Below are positions 45,336 to 57,566 of a stretch of DNA of 64,000 bases, one piece after another. Position 1 is the first letter of the stretch; the number at the start of each line of letters is the position of its first letter. The notes beneath the pieces were generated by a model that saw only the letters and a program-made list of their open reading frames with translations, searched no databases and was not told the origin of the DNA. The translations under genes and the position numbers were made by a program. Location: NCBI GenBank assembly GCA_964035575.1, contig OZ037860.1, positions 830,689 through 894,688 of the forward strand. Direction: 5' to 3'. The DNA comes from Rhynchopus sp. YZ270_cl-10 (taxonomy: Eukaryota; Euglenozoa; Diplonemea; Diplonemida; Diplonemidae).

Positions 45336-47642
45336 CTAGCACTGGATCGCAAGGTCGGCGTGCATGTTGCCCTCAAACTCGCTCGATGTGAACGAGAGCA
45401 CAACCTCCTTCTGCATCCCCTTGTCACGGTTGCACCAGCGTGCTGTCGGCACAACAATGGTCTTCGTCTCGTGGGCTGCGATGGGACCCATCTTGTGGCT
45501 CTCATCCCTCGACGGTGTGGAGTAGTGCACGAAGCAGTGTGTCAGTGCGATGGCGAGCGGGTTTGTGAAGCTCACAGTCGCAGTGCCGTCCTTGAGGAGT
45601 GTCGCCACAGGGTTCGGGGTCGCAAGCTCAAACTTGTTTGTGTGCGAGTAGATGACCATCCCAATCATGTTGCGCACCTCAAGTGTGACGCGCAGCGTGT
45701 TTGTCTTCGCAAGGAAGGGCGCGTACACAGCCTCGGGGACAACAATCGACGCAGACTTCCCGTCCGGGGACACAACCGCAAGGGCGACGTCGAGGTCCGC
45801 AATCTTCACCCCGGTGTAGGACACAGCCTCCACCACGAAGACAGCCTGCGCACCCCCGAACCCGCCGTTCAGCGCCACACTTCCAGTCGACACGGCGTGG
45901 AACTGCACGTCGCCCCCGGCAGCAAGGCTCCCCGCCTTGAGGGCGAACCCTGCCAGGTCGTCGTAGCGGCGCGACGTCATGCGGCTCCCCTTCCCGAGGG
46001 CAGAGGCCTCGCGCGCAGACGTGACCAGCGGGCTGTCGTACTTCTTGTACTCGGCCGTGATGTCCATGCGGCAGGTGTGGCCGGACCCGGTGCACCCAGG
46101 CTTCTTCGTCGAGACGTAGCGCCCAACGTCCTCGAAGATCTCCTGCCCGTTGCGCAGCACAATCCCGTTTGTCTCGGACACCACAAAGGTCTGGTCGTAG
46201 CTCGACCCGTGCGCCACGTTGTCCGCCATCTGCGGGAGGGACGCAGGCCCCATCTGGTACTTCCCGTCCGAGTACTCCTGCGGGGTCGCGTCAATGGCGT
46301 TCCACTGCACGTAGTTCGCTGCAGACGAGATGTCCGGGCGCGACATCTTCGCGTCGACCCAGGCGTGGAAGTTCCAGATCGAGTCTGCCGTGCGCTCGTC
46401 AATGTAGAAGTCGAACGGCTTCGCCTCGTGCGCACTGCGGAAGTTCGTGATCGGGCGTGCCGCAACTCCCAGGGTGCGCATCGTCGTGGTCAGCAGGCAC
46501 GCAAACACCCAGCACTGTCCGTACTTCACAGACGCGTAGCCCCCGTCCTTCCACTGCTTCATGATTTCGCGCGACCCGGTCCACACAGTCGGGGACGTGC
46601 CGTCGGCGTAGTTCCCGTCCCAGCGTCCCTGCAGCACACCCTGCGACACACCCGAGTTCAGCAGGTACGTCATCGCACGCGACACCTCAACGGCGCTCGA
46701 CCTGTCCACAGACGACGGCATGCGCGACACCAGCTCCATCACGTAGTTCAGCACGTCGTACTGCGCAAACGCCCATGCAGACGACCCTGCACCCTGCCCC
46801 AGAGACGCAGAGTACACGTCCCCGTACCAGTAGCGCCCGTTCTCGTTCTCCAGGTACTCCGCACGCTCCGCAGCGTCTGCCACGTAGGTCTGCGTGTCCG
46901 CCGCCTTGTACGGGTTGAAGAGCACAGCCACCGTTCCGTAGCTCTCGCCGTTCAGCGTCAGTGTGAACCGTCCGACGTCCGCCGTCGCAGGCACAGCCAC
47001 AGCCCACACCGTTGCGCTTGTTGCTGTCGCCGTCAGTGCCACACCCCCGAGTGCCGCTGCGAACGACGCAGGTGCCGCCCCGACCAGCTCCACCTCAAAT
47101 GTCTGCCCACGGCGCAGCACCAGCTCGTCCGACGGCGTGTACCCCGCAGTCGTGTAGAACTGCGCCGTCGTGTGTGCAGCCAGGTTCTCTGTCTGGCGCA
47201 GTGCGAAGAGCTGTCCGGAGGTGGGAGGGGTCGACCCAGTCTCGCACTTCAGTGTGTCCTTGTTGCAGGTCCGCCCAAGCGTGTCCTTCACCTCCCCGCA
47301 GTACAGGGCCTGTCCGGCCACGTCGCAGTCGGGGTCCCATGCGCCACACTCGCAGTCGCAGCCGTCCTTTGCGTTGTAGTACGAAGCGGTGCAGGTGAAG
47401 GCCGGGCCCGACGACGGTGCCTCGCACACGAACGTGTCCTTGTTGCACACACGGCTCTGTGTGTCCTCCTCACCCCCGCAGTACAGCTTCTGCCCGGCAA
47501 CGTCGCAGTCCGGGTCCCAGGCACCGCAGGTACAGTCGCAGCCGTCCTGTGCGTTGAAGTAGGACTGCTCGCACGTCCACGCCCCCTCCACAGAGGACAC
47601 GGCAAGGCAGCTTGCTGCCAGGAGCACGGAAGACACTCTCAT
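45336..47642 (-). CDS. Secreted transglutaminase, copy 2 (768 aa)
   Basis: The protein is identical to copy 1, with the same signal peptide, triad and length. It has its own full upstream spacer and palindrome at 47740, so it can be expressed independently of its neighbours. Confidence 0.96.
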   Translation of the reverse strand: MRVSSVLLAASCLAVSSVEGAWTCEQSYFNAQDGCDCTCGAWDPDCDVAGQKLYCGGEEDTQSRVCNKDTFVCEAPSSGPAFTCTASYYNAKDGCDCECGAWDPDCDVAGQALYCGEVKDTLGRTCNKDTLKCETGSTPPTSGQLFALRQTENLAAHTTAQFYTTAGYTPSDELVLRRGQTFEVELVGAAPASFAAALGGVALTATATSATVWAVAVPATADVGRFTLTLNGESYGTVAVLFNPYKAADTQTYVADAAERAEYLENENGRYWYGDVYSASLGQGAGSSAWAFAQYDVLNYVMELVSRMPSSVDRSSAVEVSRAMTYLLNSGVSQGVLQGRWDGNYADGTSPTVWTGSREIMKQWKDGGYASVKYGQCWVFACLLTTTMRTLGVAARPITNFRSAHEAKPFDFYIDERTADSIWNFHAWVDAKMSRPDISSAANYVQWNAIDATPQEYSDGKYQMGPASLPQMADNVAHGSSYDQTFVVSETNGIVLRNGQEIFEDVGRYVSTKKPGCTGSGHTCRMDITAEYKKYDSPLVTSAREASALGKGSRMTSRRYDDLAGFALKAGSLAAGGDVQFHAVSTGSVALNGGFGGAQAVFVVEAVSYTGVKIADLDVALAVVSPDGKSASIVVPEAVYAPFLAKTNTLRVTLEVRNMIGMVIYSHTNKFELATPNPVATLLKDGTATVSFTNPLAIALTHCFVHYSTPSRDESHKMGPIAAHETKTIVVPTARWCNRDKGMQKEVVLSFTSSEFEGNMHADLAIQC

Positions 47643-49412
47643 TGTTGTTCCTTTCTTGTGGCTGTTTGTTTTCGTTATTTTGTGGATAAAACCTGTTGTG
47701 TTTTGCTTGTCTTTTGTGGGTTTGCGTTGAAGGCGGGGCTTTATCTATAGATAAAAAGGGCATGTGGGTGGTGTGGGGGGGGACGCGGTGCTTTTCTTTG
47801 AATTGTAAGTTTTCCTTTTCTTCATGATTGGGCCTCAGCTTGGCTGCTCTCTTTGTGCGGATTACACAAAGCAGGCATTCTTTTTTGTTTACCACACCTT
47901 CACCTTCCCGCACACACCATGTTCTGCTTCGAGCAAAACGGGGGCGGCAAGGGTGGTGCTATTACAATTACAGTGCAATAGTCACCTTGTGGCTTCCGGG
48001 GGGGAGTGTGGGAGTGTGGCGATGGGGGGAAAAGGAAAAAGGAAAAAGGAAAAAGGAAAAATGACAGCCACTTCATCCCAAACACGCGGTACGGGTAAGG
48101 GCTTTTGCTATGGTGTCTTTCGCTCCCTCTTGTCCAACGTTTTTTTTTACTATTGAAATGTTGCTGCACAGTCGCCTTGGCGACTCTTTTCTTTTTCTTC
48201 CGCACATCCACCAGAAGAATGATAACAGAAACGAAGTTGCCCTCTTTCGTGGTTCGTGTTCCTATAATGTGGATGGGAAGACAGAGGGCCAAACGGTGTG
48301 CCAGCAAACAAACAAACAAACAAAACAAAACAAAACAAAACAAGCGGTTGAGCAAAGCCATGTGTGCAAACAGTGCTGTGGCTGCCTTAATTGGTGACAA
48401 CGAATATTAAAAAATAAAAGAGAAAAAGAGGGGGGGATAAGGCGGTGTGAAGAGTCACTTCGTTGCTGCAAGGTGGGGGAACACGTCCCTCAAAAGCTCA
48501 CAAAAGCAAAGGCAATAAAAACAAAAATGAGCGAGCTGTCTCTTCCTGTGTGGCACTAACTTGGGTGGCCCATAGGGACAACACCGGGGAGCAGCGCCTA
48601 CAGAAGGTCTACAGACTACACCTTTCTTCCTCCTTTGCAAGCTCTCTCCGTTCGGATGGAACGCTCGGATGTGCGTCCTCCGAATACGCACGGAGCCTTG
48701 CAGCTTGGATGTGACCACCGAAAAAAAGAAAACAGAACAGCAGAACGGGGAGGGGAAGGCAAAAAAAAATGTTATTTTCCTTTTTTTTGCCTGTGTGTGT
48801 GTGTGGTTGGGTTGTCTGCTGCTTCAGTTTCCTTCTTCAAAAAAAGAAAAAAGAAAAAAGAGGGGGAAAAGTGAACGGTTTGCTGCCGGAGTATGGTGTC
48901 GCACACAGGAAGTAAAAAAGGCACATGGGGGCTGCAGAGGGACGGAATGCGCCTGCAACAGCCTCTCGTGCCCTGTGTGTGGCAGGTATGAGCAGTAGTA
49001 CAGCAAAGCGAGAAGTGATTAAAAAAAAAGAGAAAGAGAACCTTGGAAAGATGCATGCGACTCACGTGCACACACACATCTTTCACATCTTTCAGTGAAA
49101 ATAAAAAAATAGCAACAAAAACAGAACGGGAAAAAGCGATTTTAAAATAAAAAAAACTATGATGATGAGCATCCTCGAGTCGAGATCGGGGTGTGATTTT
49201 GAATGAACCAGCGAAAAGAAAAACACATCACTGGCAACATTCCTCATCACATCCGAGCCACACACGGGAGGAAGGTATAAAGGATAAAATCCAAAAAAGA
49301 AACGCTAAAAAGGCTATAACATAATCAAAACACCCAAACCGCAAAACTAAGCGTGTGGCAGGGTGAAATGAATGGCTCCTGGATGGAGGTGGCTGCTGGA
49401 TCAGAATCAGCA

Positions 49413-51719
49413 CTAGCACTGGATCGCAAGGTCGGCGTGCATGTTGCCCTCAAACTCGCTCGATGTGAACGAGAGCACAACCTCCTTCTGCATCCCCTTG
49501 TCACGGTTGCACCAGCGTGCTGTCGGCACAACAATGGTCTTCGTCTCGTGGGCTGCGATGGGACCCATCTTGTGGCTCTCATCCCTCGACGGTGTGGAGT
49601 AGTGCACGAAGCAGTGTGTCAGTGCGATGGCGAGCGGGTTTGTGAAGCTCACAGTCGCAGTGCCGTCCTTGAGGAGTGTCGCCACAGGGTTCGGGGTCGC
49701 AAGCTCAAACTTGTTTGTGTGCGAGTAGATGACCATCCCAATCATGTTGCGCACCTCAAGTGTGACGCGCAGCGTGTTTGTCTTCGCAAGGAAGGGCGCG
49801 TACACAGCCTCGGGGACAACAATCGACGCAGACTTCCCGTCCGGGGACACAACCGCAAGGGCGACGTCGAGGTCCGCAATCTTCACCCCGGTGTAGGACA
49901 CAGCCTCCACCACGAAGACAGCCTGCGCACCCCCGAACCCGCCGTTCAGCGCCACACTTCCAGTCGACACGGCGTGGAACTGCACGTCGCCCCCGGCAGC
50001 AAGGCTCCCCGCCTTGAGGGCGAACCCTGCCAGGTCGTCGTAGCGGCGCGACGTCATGCGGCTCCCCTTCCCGAGGGCAGAGGCCTCGCGCGCAGACGTG
50101 ACCAGCGGGCTGTCGTACTTCTTGTACTCGGCCGTGATGTCCATGCGGCAGGTGTGGCCGGACCCGGTGCACCCAGGCTTCTTCGTCGAGACGTAGCGCC
50201 CAACGTCCTCGAAGATCTCCTGCCCGTTGCGCAGCACAATCCCGTTTGTCTCGGACACCACAAAGGTCTGGTCGTAGCTCGACCCGTGCGCCACGTTGTC
50301 CGCCATCTGCGGGAGGGACGCAGGCCCCATCTGGTACTTCCCGTCCGAGTACTCCTGCGGGGTCGCGTCAATGGCGTTCCACTGCACGTAGTTCGCTGCA
50401 GACGAGATGTCCGGGCGCGACATCTTCGCGTCGACCCAGGCGTGGAAGTTCCAGATCGAGTCTGCCGTGCGCTCGTCAATGTAGAAGTCGAACGGCTTCG
50501 CCTCGTGCGCACTGCGGAAGTTCGTGATCGGGCGTGCCGCAACTCCCAGGGTGCGCATCGTCGTGGTCAGCAGGCACGCAAACACCCAGCACTGTCCGTA
50601 CTTCACAGACGCGTAGCCCCCGTCCTTCCACTGCTTCATGATTTCGCGCGACCCGGTCCACACAGTCGGGGACGTGCCGTCGGCGTAGTTCCCGTCCCAG
50701 CGTCCCTGCAGCACACCCTGCGACACACCCGAGTTCAGCAGGTACGTCATCGCACGCGACACCTCAACGGCGCTCGACCTGTCCACAGACGACGGCATGC
50801 GCGACACCAGCTCCATCACGTAGTTCAGCACGTCGTACTGCGCAAACGCCCATGCAGACGACCCTGCACCCTGCCCCAGAGACGCAGAGTACACGTCCCC
50901 GTACCAGTAGCGCCCGTTCTCGTTCTCCAGGTACTCCGCACGCTCCGCAGCGTCTGCCACGTAGGTCTGCGTGTCCGCCGCCTTGTACGGGTTGAAGAGC
51001 ACAGCCACCGTTCCGTAGCTCTCGCCGTTCAGCGTCAGTGTGAACCGTCCGACGTCCGCCGTCGCAGGCACAGCCACAGCCCACACCGTTGCGCTTGTTG
51101 CTGTCGCCGTCAGTGCCACACCCCCGAGTGCCGCTGCGAACGACGCAGGTGCCGCCCCGACCAGCTCCACCTCAAATGTCTGCCCACGGCGCAGCACCAG
51201 CTCGTCCGACGGCGTGTACCCCGCAGTCGTGTAGAACTGCGCCGTCGTGTGTGCAGCCAGGTTCTCTGTCTGGCGCAGTGCGAAGAGCTGTCCGGAGGTG
51301 GGAGGGGTCGACCCAGTCTCGCACTTCAGTGTGTCCTTGTTGCAGGTCCGCCCAAGCGTGTCCTTCACCTCCCCGCAGTACAGGGCCTGTCCGGCCACGT
51401 CGCAGTCGGGGTCCCATGCGCCACACTCGCAGTCGCAGCCGTCCTTTGCGTTGTAGTACGAAGCGGTGCAGGTGAAGGCCGGGCCCGACGACGGTGCCTC
51501 GCACACGAACGTGTCCTTGTTGCACACACGGCTCTGTGTGTCCTCCTCACCCCCGCAGTACAGCTTCTGCCCGGCAACGTCGCAGTCCGGGTCCCAGGCA
51601 CCGCAGGTACAGTCGCAGCCGTCCTGTGCGTTGAAGTAGGACTGCTCGCACGTCCACGCCCCCTCCACAGAGGACACGGCAAGGCAGCTTGCTGCCAGGA
51701 GCACGGAAGACACTCTCAT
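49413..51719 (-). CDS. Secreted transglutaminase, copy 3 (768 aa)
   Basis: Identical to copy 1 in protein sequence; full spacer and palindrome (51817) upstream. No difference from copies 2, 4 and 5 was noticed. Confidence 0.96.
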   Translation of the reverse strand: MRVSSVLLAASCLAVSSVEGAWTCEQSYFNAQDGCDCTCGAWDPDCDVAGQKLYCGGEEDTQSRVCNKDTFVCEAPSSGPAFTCTASYYNAKDGCDCECGAWDPDCDVAGQALYCGEVKDTLGRTCNKDTLKCETGSTPPTSGQLFALRQTENLAAHTTAQFYTTAGYTPSDELVLRRGQTFEVELVGAAPASFAAALGGVALTATATSATVWAVAVPATADVGRFTLTLNGESYGTVAVLFNPYKAADTQTYVADAAERAEYLENENGRYWYGDVYSASLGQGAGSSAWAFAQYDVLNYVMELVSRMPSSVDRSSAVEVSRAMTYLLNSGVSQGVLQGRWDGNYADGTSPTVWTGSREIMKQWKDGGYASVKYGQCWVFACLLTTTMRTLGVAARPITNFRSAHEAKPFDFYIDERTADSIWNFHAWVDAKMSRPDISSAANYVQWNAIDATPQEYSDGKYQMGPASLPQMADNVAHGSSYDQTFVVSETNGIVLRNGQEIFEDVGRYVSTKKPGCTGSGHTCRMDITAEYKKYDSPLVTSAREASALGKGSRMTSRRYDDLAGFALKAGSLAAGGDVQFHAVSTGSVALNGGFGGAQAVFVVEAVSYTGVKIADLDVALAVVSPDGKSASIVVPEAVYAPFLAKTNTLRVTLEVRNMIGMVIYSHTNKFELATPNPVATLLKDGTATVSFTNPLAIALTHCFVHYSTPSRDESHKMGPIAAHETKTIVVPTARWCNRDKGMQKEVVLSFTSSEFEGNMHADLAIQC

Positions 51720-53489
51720 TGTTGTTCCTTTCTTGTGGCTGTTTGTTTTCGTTATTTTGTGGATAAAACCTGTTGTGTTTTGCTTGTCTTTTGTGGGTTT
51801 GCGTTGAAGGCGGGGCTTTATCTATAGATAAAAAGGGCATGTGGGTGGTGTGGGGGGGGACGCGGTGCTTTTCTTTGAATTGTAAGTTTTCCTTTTCTTC
51901 ATGATTGGGCCTCAGCTTGGCTGCTCTCTTTGTGCGGATTACACAAAGCAGGCATTCTTTTTTGTTTACCACACCTTCACCTTCCCGCACACACCATGTT
52001 CTGCTTCGAGCAAAACGGGGGCGGCAAGGGTGGTGCTATTACAATTACAGTGCAATAGTCACCTTGTGGCTTCCGGGGGGGAGTGTGGGAGTGTGGCGAT
52101 GGGGGGAAAAGGAAAAAGGAAAAAGGAAAAAGGAAAAATGACAGCCACTTCATCCCAAACACGCGGTACGGGTAAGGGCTTTTGCTATGGTGTCTTTCGC
52201 TCCCTCTTGTCCAACGTTTTTTTTTACTATTGAAATGTTGCTGCACAGTCGCCTTGGCGACTCTTTTCTTTTTCTTCCGCACATCCACCAGAAGAATGAT
52301 AACAGAAACGAAGTTGCCCTCTTTCGTGGTTCGTGTTCCTATAATGTGGATGGGAAGACAGAGGGCCAAACGGTGTGCCAGCAAACAAACAAACAAACAA
52401 AACAAAACAAAACAAAACAAGCGGTTGAGCAAAGCCATGTGTGCAAACAGTGCTGTGGCTGCCTTAATTGGTGACAACGAATATTAAAAAATAAAAGAGA
52501 AAAAGAGGGGGGGATAAGGCGGTGTGAAGAGTCACTTCGTTGCTGCAAGGTGGGGGAACACGTCCCTCAAAAGCTCACAAAAGCAAAGGCAATAAAAACA
52601 AAAATGAGCGAGCTGTCTCTTCCTGTGTGGCACTAACTTGGGTGGCCCATAGGGACAACACCGGGGAGCAGCGCCTACAGAAGGTCTACAGACTACACCT
52701 TTCTTCCTCCTTTGCAAGCTCTCTCCGTTCGGATGGAACGCTCGGATGTGCGTCCTCCGAATACGCACGGAGCCTTGCAGCTTGGATGTGACCACCGAAA
52801 AAAAGAAAACAGAACAGCAGAACGGGGAGGGGAAGGCAAAAAAAAATGTTATTTTCCTTTTTTTTGCCTGTGTGTGTGTGTGGTTGGGTTGTCTGCTGCT
52901 TCAGTTTCCTTCTTCAAAAAAAGAAAAAAGAAAAAAGAGGGGGAAAAGTGAACGGTTTGCTGCCGGAGTATGGTGTCGCACACAGGAAGTAAAAAAGGCA
53001 CATGGGGGCTGCAGAGGGACGGAATGCGCCTGCAACAGCCTCTCGTGCCCTGTGTGTGGCAGGTATGAGCAGTAGTACAGCAAAGCGAGAAGTGATTAAA
53101 AAAAAAGAGAAAGAGAACCTTGGAAAGATGCATGCGACTCACGTGCACACACACATCTTTCACATCTTTCAGTGAAAATAAAAAAATAGCAACAAAAACA
53201 GAACGGGAAAAAGCGATTTTAAAATAAAAAAAACTATGATGATGAGCATCCTCGAGTCGAGATCGGGGTGTGATTTTGAATGAACCAGCGAAAAGAAAAA
53301 CACATCACTGGCAACATTCCTCATCACATCCGAGCCACACACGGGAGGAAGGTATAAAGGATAAAATCCAAAAAAGAAACGCTAAAAAGGCTATAACATA
53401 ATCAAAACACCCAAACCGCAAAACTAAGCGTGTGGCAGGGTGAAATGAATGGCTCCTGGATGGAGGTGGCTGCTGGATCAGAATCAGCA

Positions 53490-55796
53490 CTAGCACTGGA
53501 TCGCAAGGTCGGCGTGCATGTTGCCCTCAAACTCGCTCGATGTGAACGAGAGCACAACCTCCTTCTGCATCCCCTTGTCACGGTTGCACCAGCGTGCTGT
53601 CGGCACAACAATGGTCTTCGTCTCGTGGGCTGCGATGGGACCCATCTTGTGGCTCTCATCCCTCGACGGTGTGGAGTAGTGCACGAAGCAGTGTGTCAGT
53701 GCGATGGCGAGCGGGTTTGTGAAGCTCACAGTCGCAGTGCCGTCCTTGAGGAGTGTCGCCACAGGGTTCGGGGTCGCAAGCTCAAACTTGTTTGTGTGCG
53801 AGTAGATGACCATCCCAATCATGTTGCGCACCTCAAGTGTGACGCGCAGCGTGTTTGTCTTCGCAAGGAAGGGCGCGTACACAGCCTCGGGGACAACAAT
53901 CGACGCAGACTTCCCGTCCGGGGACACAACCGCAAGGGCGACGTCGAGGTCCGCAATCTTCACCCCGGTGTAGGACACAGCCTCCACCACGAAGACAGCC
54001 TGCGCACCCCCGAACCCGCCGTTCAGCGCCACACTTCCAGTCGACACGGCGTGGAACTGCACGTCGCCCCCGGCAGCAAGGCTCCCCGCCTTGAGGGCGA
54101 ACCCTGCCAGGTCGTCGTAGCGGCGCGACGTCATGCGGCTCCCCTTCCCGAGGGCAGAGGCCTCGCGCGCAGACGTGACCAGCGGGCTGTCGTACTTCTT
54201 GTACTCGGCCGTGATGTCCATGCGGCAGGTGTGGCCGGACCCGGTGCACCCAGGCTTCTTCGTCGAGACGTAGCGCCCAACGTCCTCGAAGATCTCCTGC
54301 CCGTTGCGCAGCACAATCCCGTTTGTCTCGGACACCACAAAGGTCTGGTCGTAGCTCGACCCGTGCGCCACGTTGTCCGCCATCTGCGGGAGGGACGCAG
54401 GCCCCATCTGGTACTTCCCGTCCGAGTACTCCTGCGGGGTCGCGTCAATGGCGTTCCACTGCACGTAGTTCGCTGCAGACGAGATGTCCGGGCGCGACAT
54501 CTTCGCGTCGACCCAGGCGTGGAAGTTCCAGATCGAGTCTGCCGTGCGCTCGTCAATGTAGAAGTCGAACGGCTTCGCCTCGTGCGCACTGCGGAAGTTC
54601 GTGATCGGGCGTGCCGCAACTCCCAGGGTGCGCATCGTCGTGGTCAGCAGGCACGCAAACACCCAGCACTGTCCGTACTTCACAGACGCGTAGCCCCCGT
54701 CCTTCCACTGCTTCATGATTTCGCGCGACCCGGTCCACACAGTCGGGGACGTGCCGTCGGCGTAGTTCCCGTCCCAGCGTCCCTGCAGCACACCCTGCGA
54801 CACACCCGAGTTCAGCAGGTACGTCATCGCACGCGACACCTCAACGGCGCTCGACCTGTCCACAGACGACGGCATGCGCGACACCAGCTCCATCACGTAG
54901 TTCAGCACGTCGTACTGCGCAAACGCCCATGCAGACGACCCTGCACCCTGCCCCAGAGACGCAGAGTACACGTCCCCGTACCAGTAGCGCCCGTTCTCGT
55001 TCTCCAGGTACTCCGCACGCTCCGCAGCGTCTGCCACGTAGGTCTGCGTGTCCGCCGCCTTGTACGGGTTGAAGAGCACAGCCACCGTTCCGTAGCTCTC
55101 GCCGTTCAGCGTCAGTGTGAACCGTCCGACGTCCGCCGTCGCAGGCACAGCCACAGCCCACACCGTTGCGCTTGTTGCTGTCGCCGTCAGTGCCACACCC
55201 CCGAGTGCCGCTGCGAACGACGCAGGTGCCGCCCCGACCAGCTCCACCTCAAATGTCTGCCCACGGCGCAGCACCAGCTCGTCCGACGGCGTGTACCCCG
55301 CAGTCGTGTAGAACTGCGCCGTCGTGTGTGCAGCCAGGTTCTCTGTCTGGCGCAGTGCGAAGAGCTGTCCGGAGGTGGGAGGGGTCGACCCAGTCTCGCA
55401 CTTCAGTGTGTCCTTGTTGCAGGTCCGCCCAAGCGTGTCCTTCACCTCCCCGCAGTACAGGGCCTGTCCGGCCACGTCGCAGTCGGGGTCCCATGCGCCA
55501 CACTCGCAGTCGCAGCCGTCCTTTGCGTTGTAGTACGAAGCGGTGCAGGTGAAGGCCGGGCCCGACGACGGTGCCTCGCACACGAACGTGTCCTTGTTGC
55601 ACACACGGCTCTGTGTGTCCTCCTCACCCCCGCAGTACAGCTTCTGCCCGGCAACGTCGCAGTCCGGGTCCCAGGCACCGCAGGTACAGTCGCAGCCGTC
55701 CTGTGCGTTGAAGTAGGACTGCTCGCACGTCCACGCCCCCTCCACAGAGGACACGGCAAGGCAGCTTGCTGCCAGGAGCACGGAAGACACTCTCAT
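53490..55796 (-). CDS. Secreted transglutaminase, copy 4 (768 aa)
   Basis: Identical to copy 1 in protein sequence; full spacer and palindrome (55894) upstream. Confidence 0.96.
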   Translation of the reverse strand: MRVSSVLLAASCLAVSSVEGAWTCEQSYFNAQDGCDCTCGAWDPDCDVAGQKLYCGGEEDTQSRVCNKDTFVCEAPSSGPAFTCTASYYNAKDGCDCECGAWDPDCDVAGQALYCGEVKDTLGRTCNKDTLKCETGSTPPTSGQLFALRQTENLAAHTTAQFYTTAGYTPSDELVLRRGQTFEVELVGAAPASFAAALGGVALTATATSATVWAVAVPATADVGRFTLTLNGESYGTVAVLFNPYKAADTQTYVADAAERAEYLENENGRYWYGDVYSASLGQGAGSSAWAFAQYDVLNYVMELVSRMPSSVDRSSAVEVSRAMTYLLNSGVSQGVLQGRWDGNYADGTSPTVWTGSREIMKQWKDGGYASVKYGQCWVFACLLTTTMRTLGVAARPITNFRSAHEAKPFDFYIDERTADSIWNFHAWVDAKMSRPDISSAANYVQWNAIDATPQEYSDGKYQMGPASLPQMADNVAHGSSYDQTFVVSETNGIVLRNGQEIFEDVGRYVSTKKPGCTGSGHTCRMDITAEYKKYDSPLVTSAREASALGKGSRMTSRRYDDLAGFALKAGSLAAGGDVQFHAVSTGSVALNGGFGGAQAVFVVEAVSYTGVKIADLDVALAVVSPDGKSASIVVPEAVYAPFLAKTNTLRVTLEVRNMIGMVIYSHTNKFELATPNPVATLLKDGTATVSFTNPLAIALTHCFVHYSTPSRDESHKMGPIAAHETKTIVVPTARWCNRDKGMQKEVVLSFTSSEFEGNMHADLAIQC

Positions 55797-57566
55797 TGTT
55801 GTTCCTTTCTTGTGGCTGTTTGTTTTCGTTATTTTGTGGATAAAACCTGTTGTGTTTTGCTTGTCTTTTGTGGGTTTGCGTTGAAGGCGGGGCTTTATCT
55901 ATAGATAAAAAGGGCATGTGGGTGGTGTGGGGGGGGACGCGGTGCTTTTCTTTGAATTGTAAGTTTTCCTTTTCTTCATGATTGGGCCTCAGCTTGGCTG
56001 CTCTCTTTGTGCGGATTACACAAAGCAGGCATTCTTTTTTGTTTACCACACCTTCACCTTCCCGCACACACCATGTTCTGCTTCGAGCAAAACGGGGGCG
56101 GCAAGGGTGGTGCTATTACAATTACAGTGCAATAGTCACCTTGTGGCTTCCGGGGGGGAGTGTGGGAGTGTGGCGATGGGGGGAAAAGGAAAAAGGAAAA
56201 AGGAAAAAGGAAAAATGACAGCCACTTCATCCCAAACACGCGGTACGGGTAAGGGCTTTTGCTATGGTGTCTTTCGCTCCCTCTTGTCCAACGTTTTTTT
56301 TTACTATTGAAATGTTGCTGCACAGTCGCCTTGGCGACTCTTTTCTTTTTCTTCCGCACATCCACCAGAAGAATGATAACAGAAACGAAGTTGCCCTCTT
56401 TCGTGGTTCGTGTTCCTATAATGTGGATGGGAAGACAGAGGGCCAAACGGTGTGCCAGCAAACAAACAAACAAACAAAACAAAACAAAACAAAACAAGCG
56501 GTTGAGCAAAGCCATGTGTGCAAACAGTGCTGTGGCTGCCTTAATTGGTGACAACGAATATTAAAAAATAAAAGAGAAAAAGAGGGGGGGATAAGGCGGT
56601 GTGAAGAGTCACTTCGTTGCTGCAAGGTGGGGGAACACGTCCCTCAAAAGCTCACAAAAGCAAAGGCAATAAAAACAAAAATGAGCGAGCTGTCTCTTCC
56701 TGTGTGGCACTAACTTGGGTGGCCCATAGGGACAACACCGGGGAGCAGCGCCTACAGAAGGTCTACAGACTACACCTTTCTTCCTCCTTTGCAAGCTCTC
56801 TCCGTTCGGATGGAACGCTCGGATGTGCGTCCTCCGAATACGCACGGAGCCTTGCAGCTTGGATGTGACCACCGAAAAAAAGAAAACAGAACAGCAGAAC
56901 GGGGAGGGGAAGGCAAAAAAAAATGTTATTTTCCTTTTTTTTGCCTGTGTGTGTGTGTGGTTGGGTTGTCTGCTGCTTCAGTTTCCTTCTTCAAAAAAAG
57001 AAAAAAGAAAAAAGAGGGGGAAAAGTGAACGGTTTGCTGCCGGAGTATGGTGTCGCACACAGGAAGTAAAAAAGGCACATGGGGGCTGCAGAGGGACGGA
57101 ATGCGCCTGCAACAGCCTCTCGTGCCCTGTGTGTGGCAGGTATGAGCAGTAGTACAGCAAAGCGAGAAGTGATTAAAAAAAAAGAGAAAGAGAACCTTGG
57201 AAAGATGCATGCGACTCACGTGCACACACACATCTTTCACATCTTTCAGTGAAAATAAAAAAATAGCAACAAAAACAGAACGGGAAAAAGCGATTTTAAA
57301 ATAAAAAAAACTATGATGATGAGCATCCTCGAGTCGAGATCGGGGTGTGATTTTGAATGAACCAGCGAAAAGAAAAACACATCACTGGCAACATTCCTCA
57401 TCACATCCGAGCCACACACGGGAGGAAGGTATAAAGGATAAAATCCAAAAAAGAAACGCTAAAAAGGCTATAACATAATCAAAACACCCAAACCGCAAAA
57501 CTAAGCGTGTGGCAGGGTGAAATGAATGGCTCCTGGATGGAGGTGGCTGCTGGATCAGAATCAGCA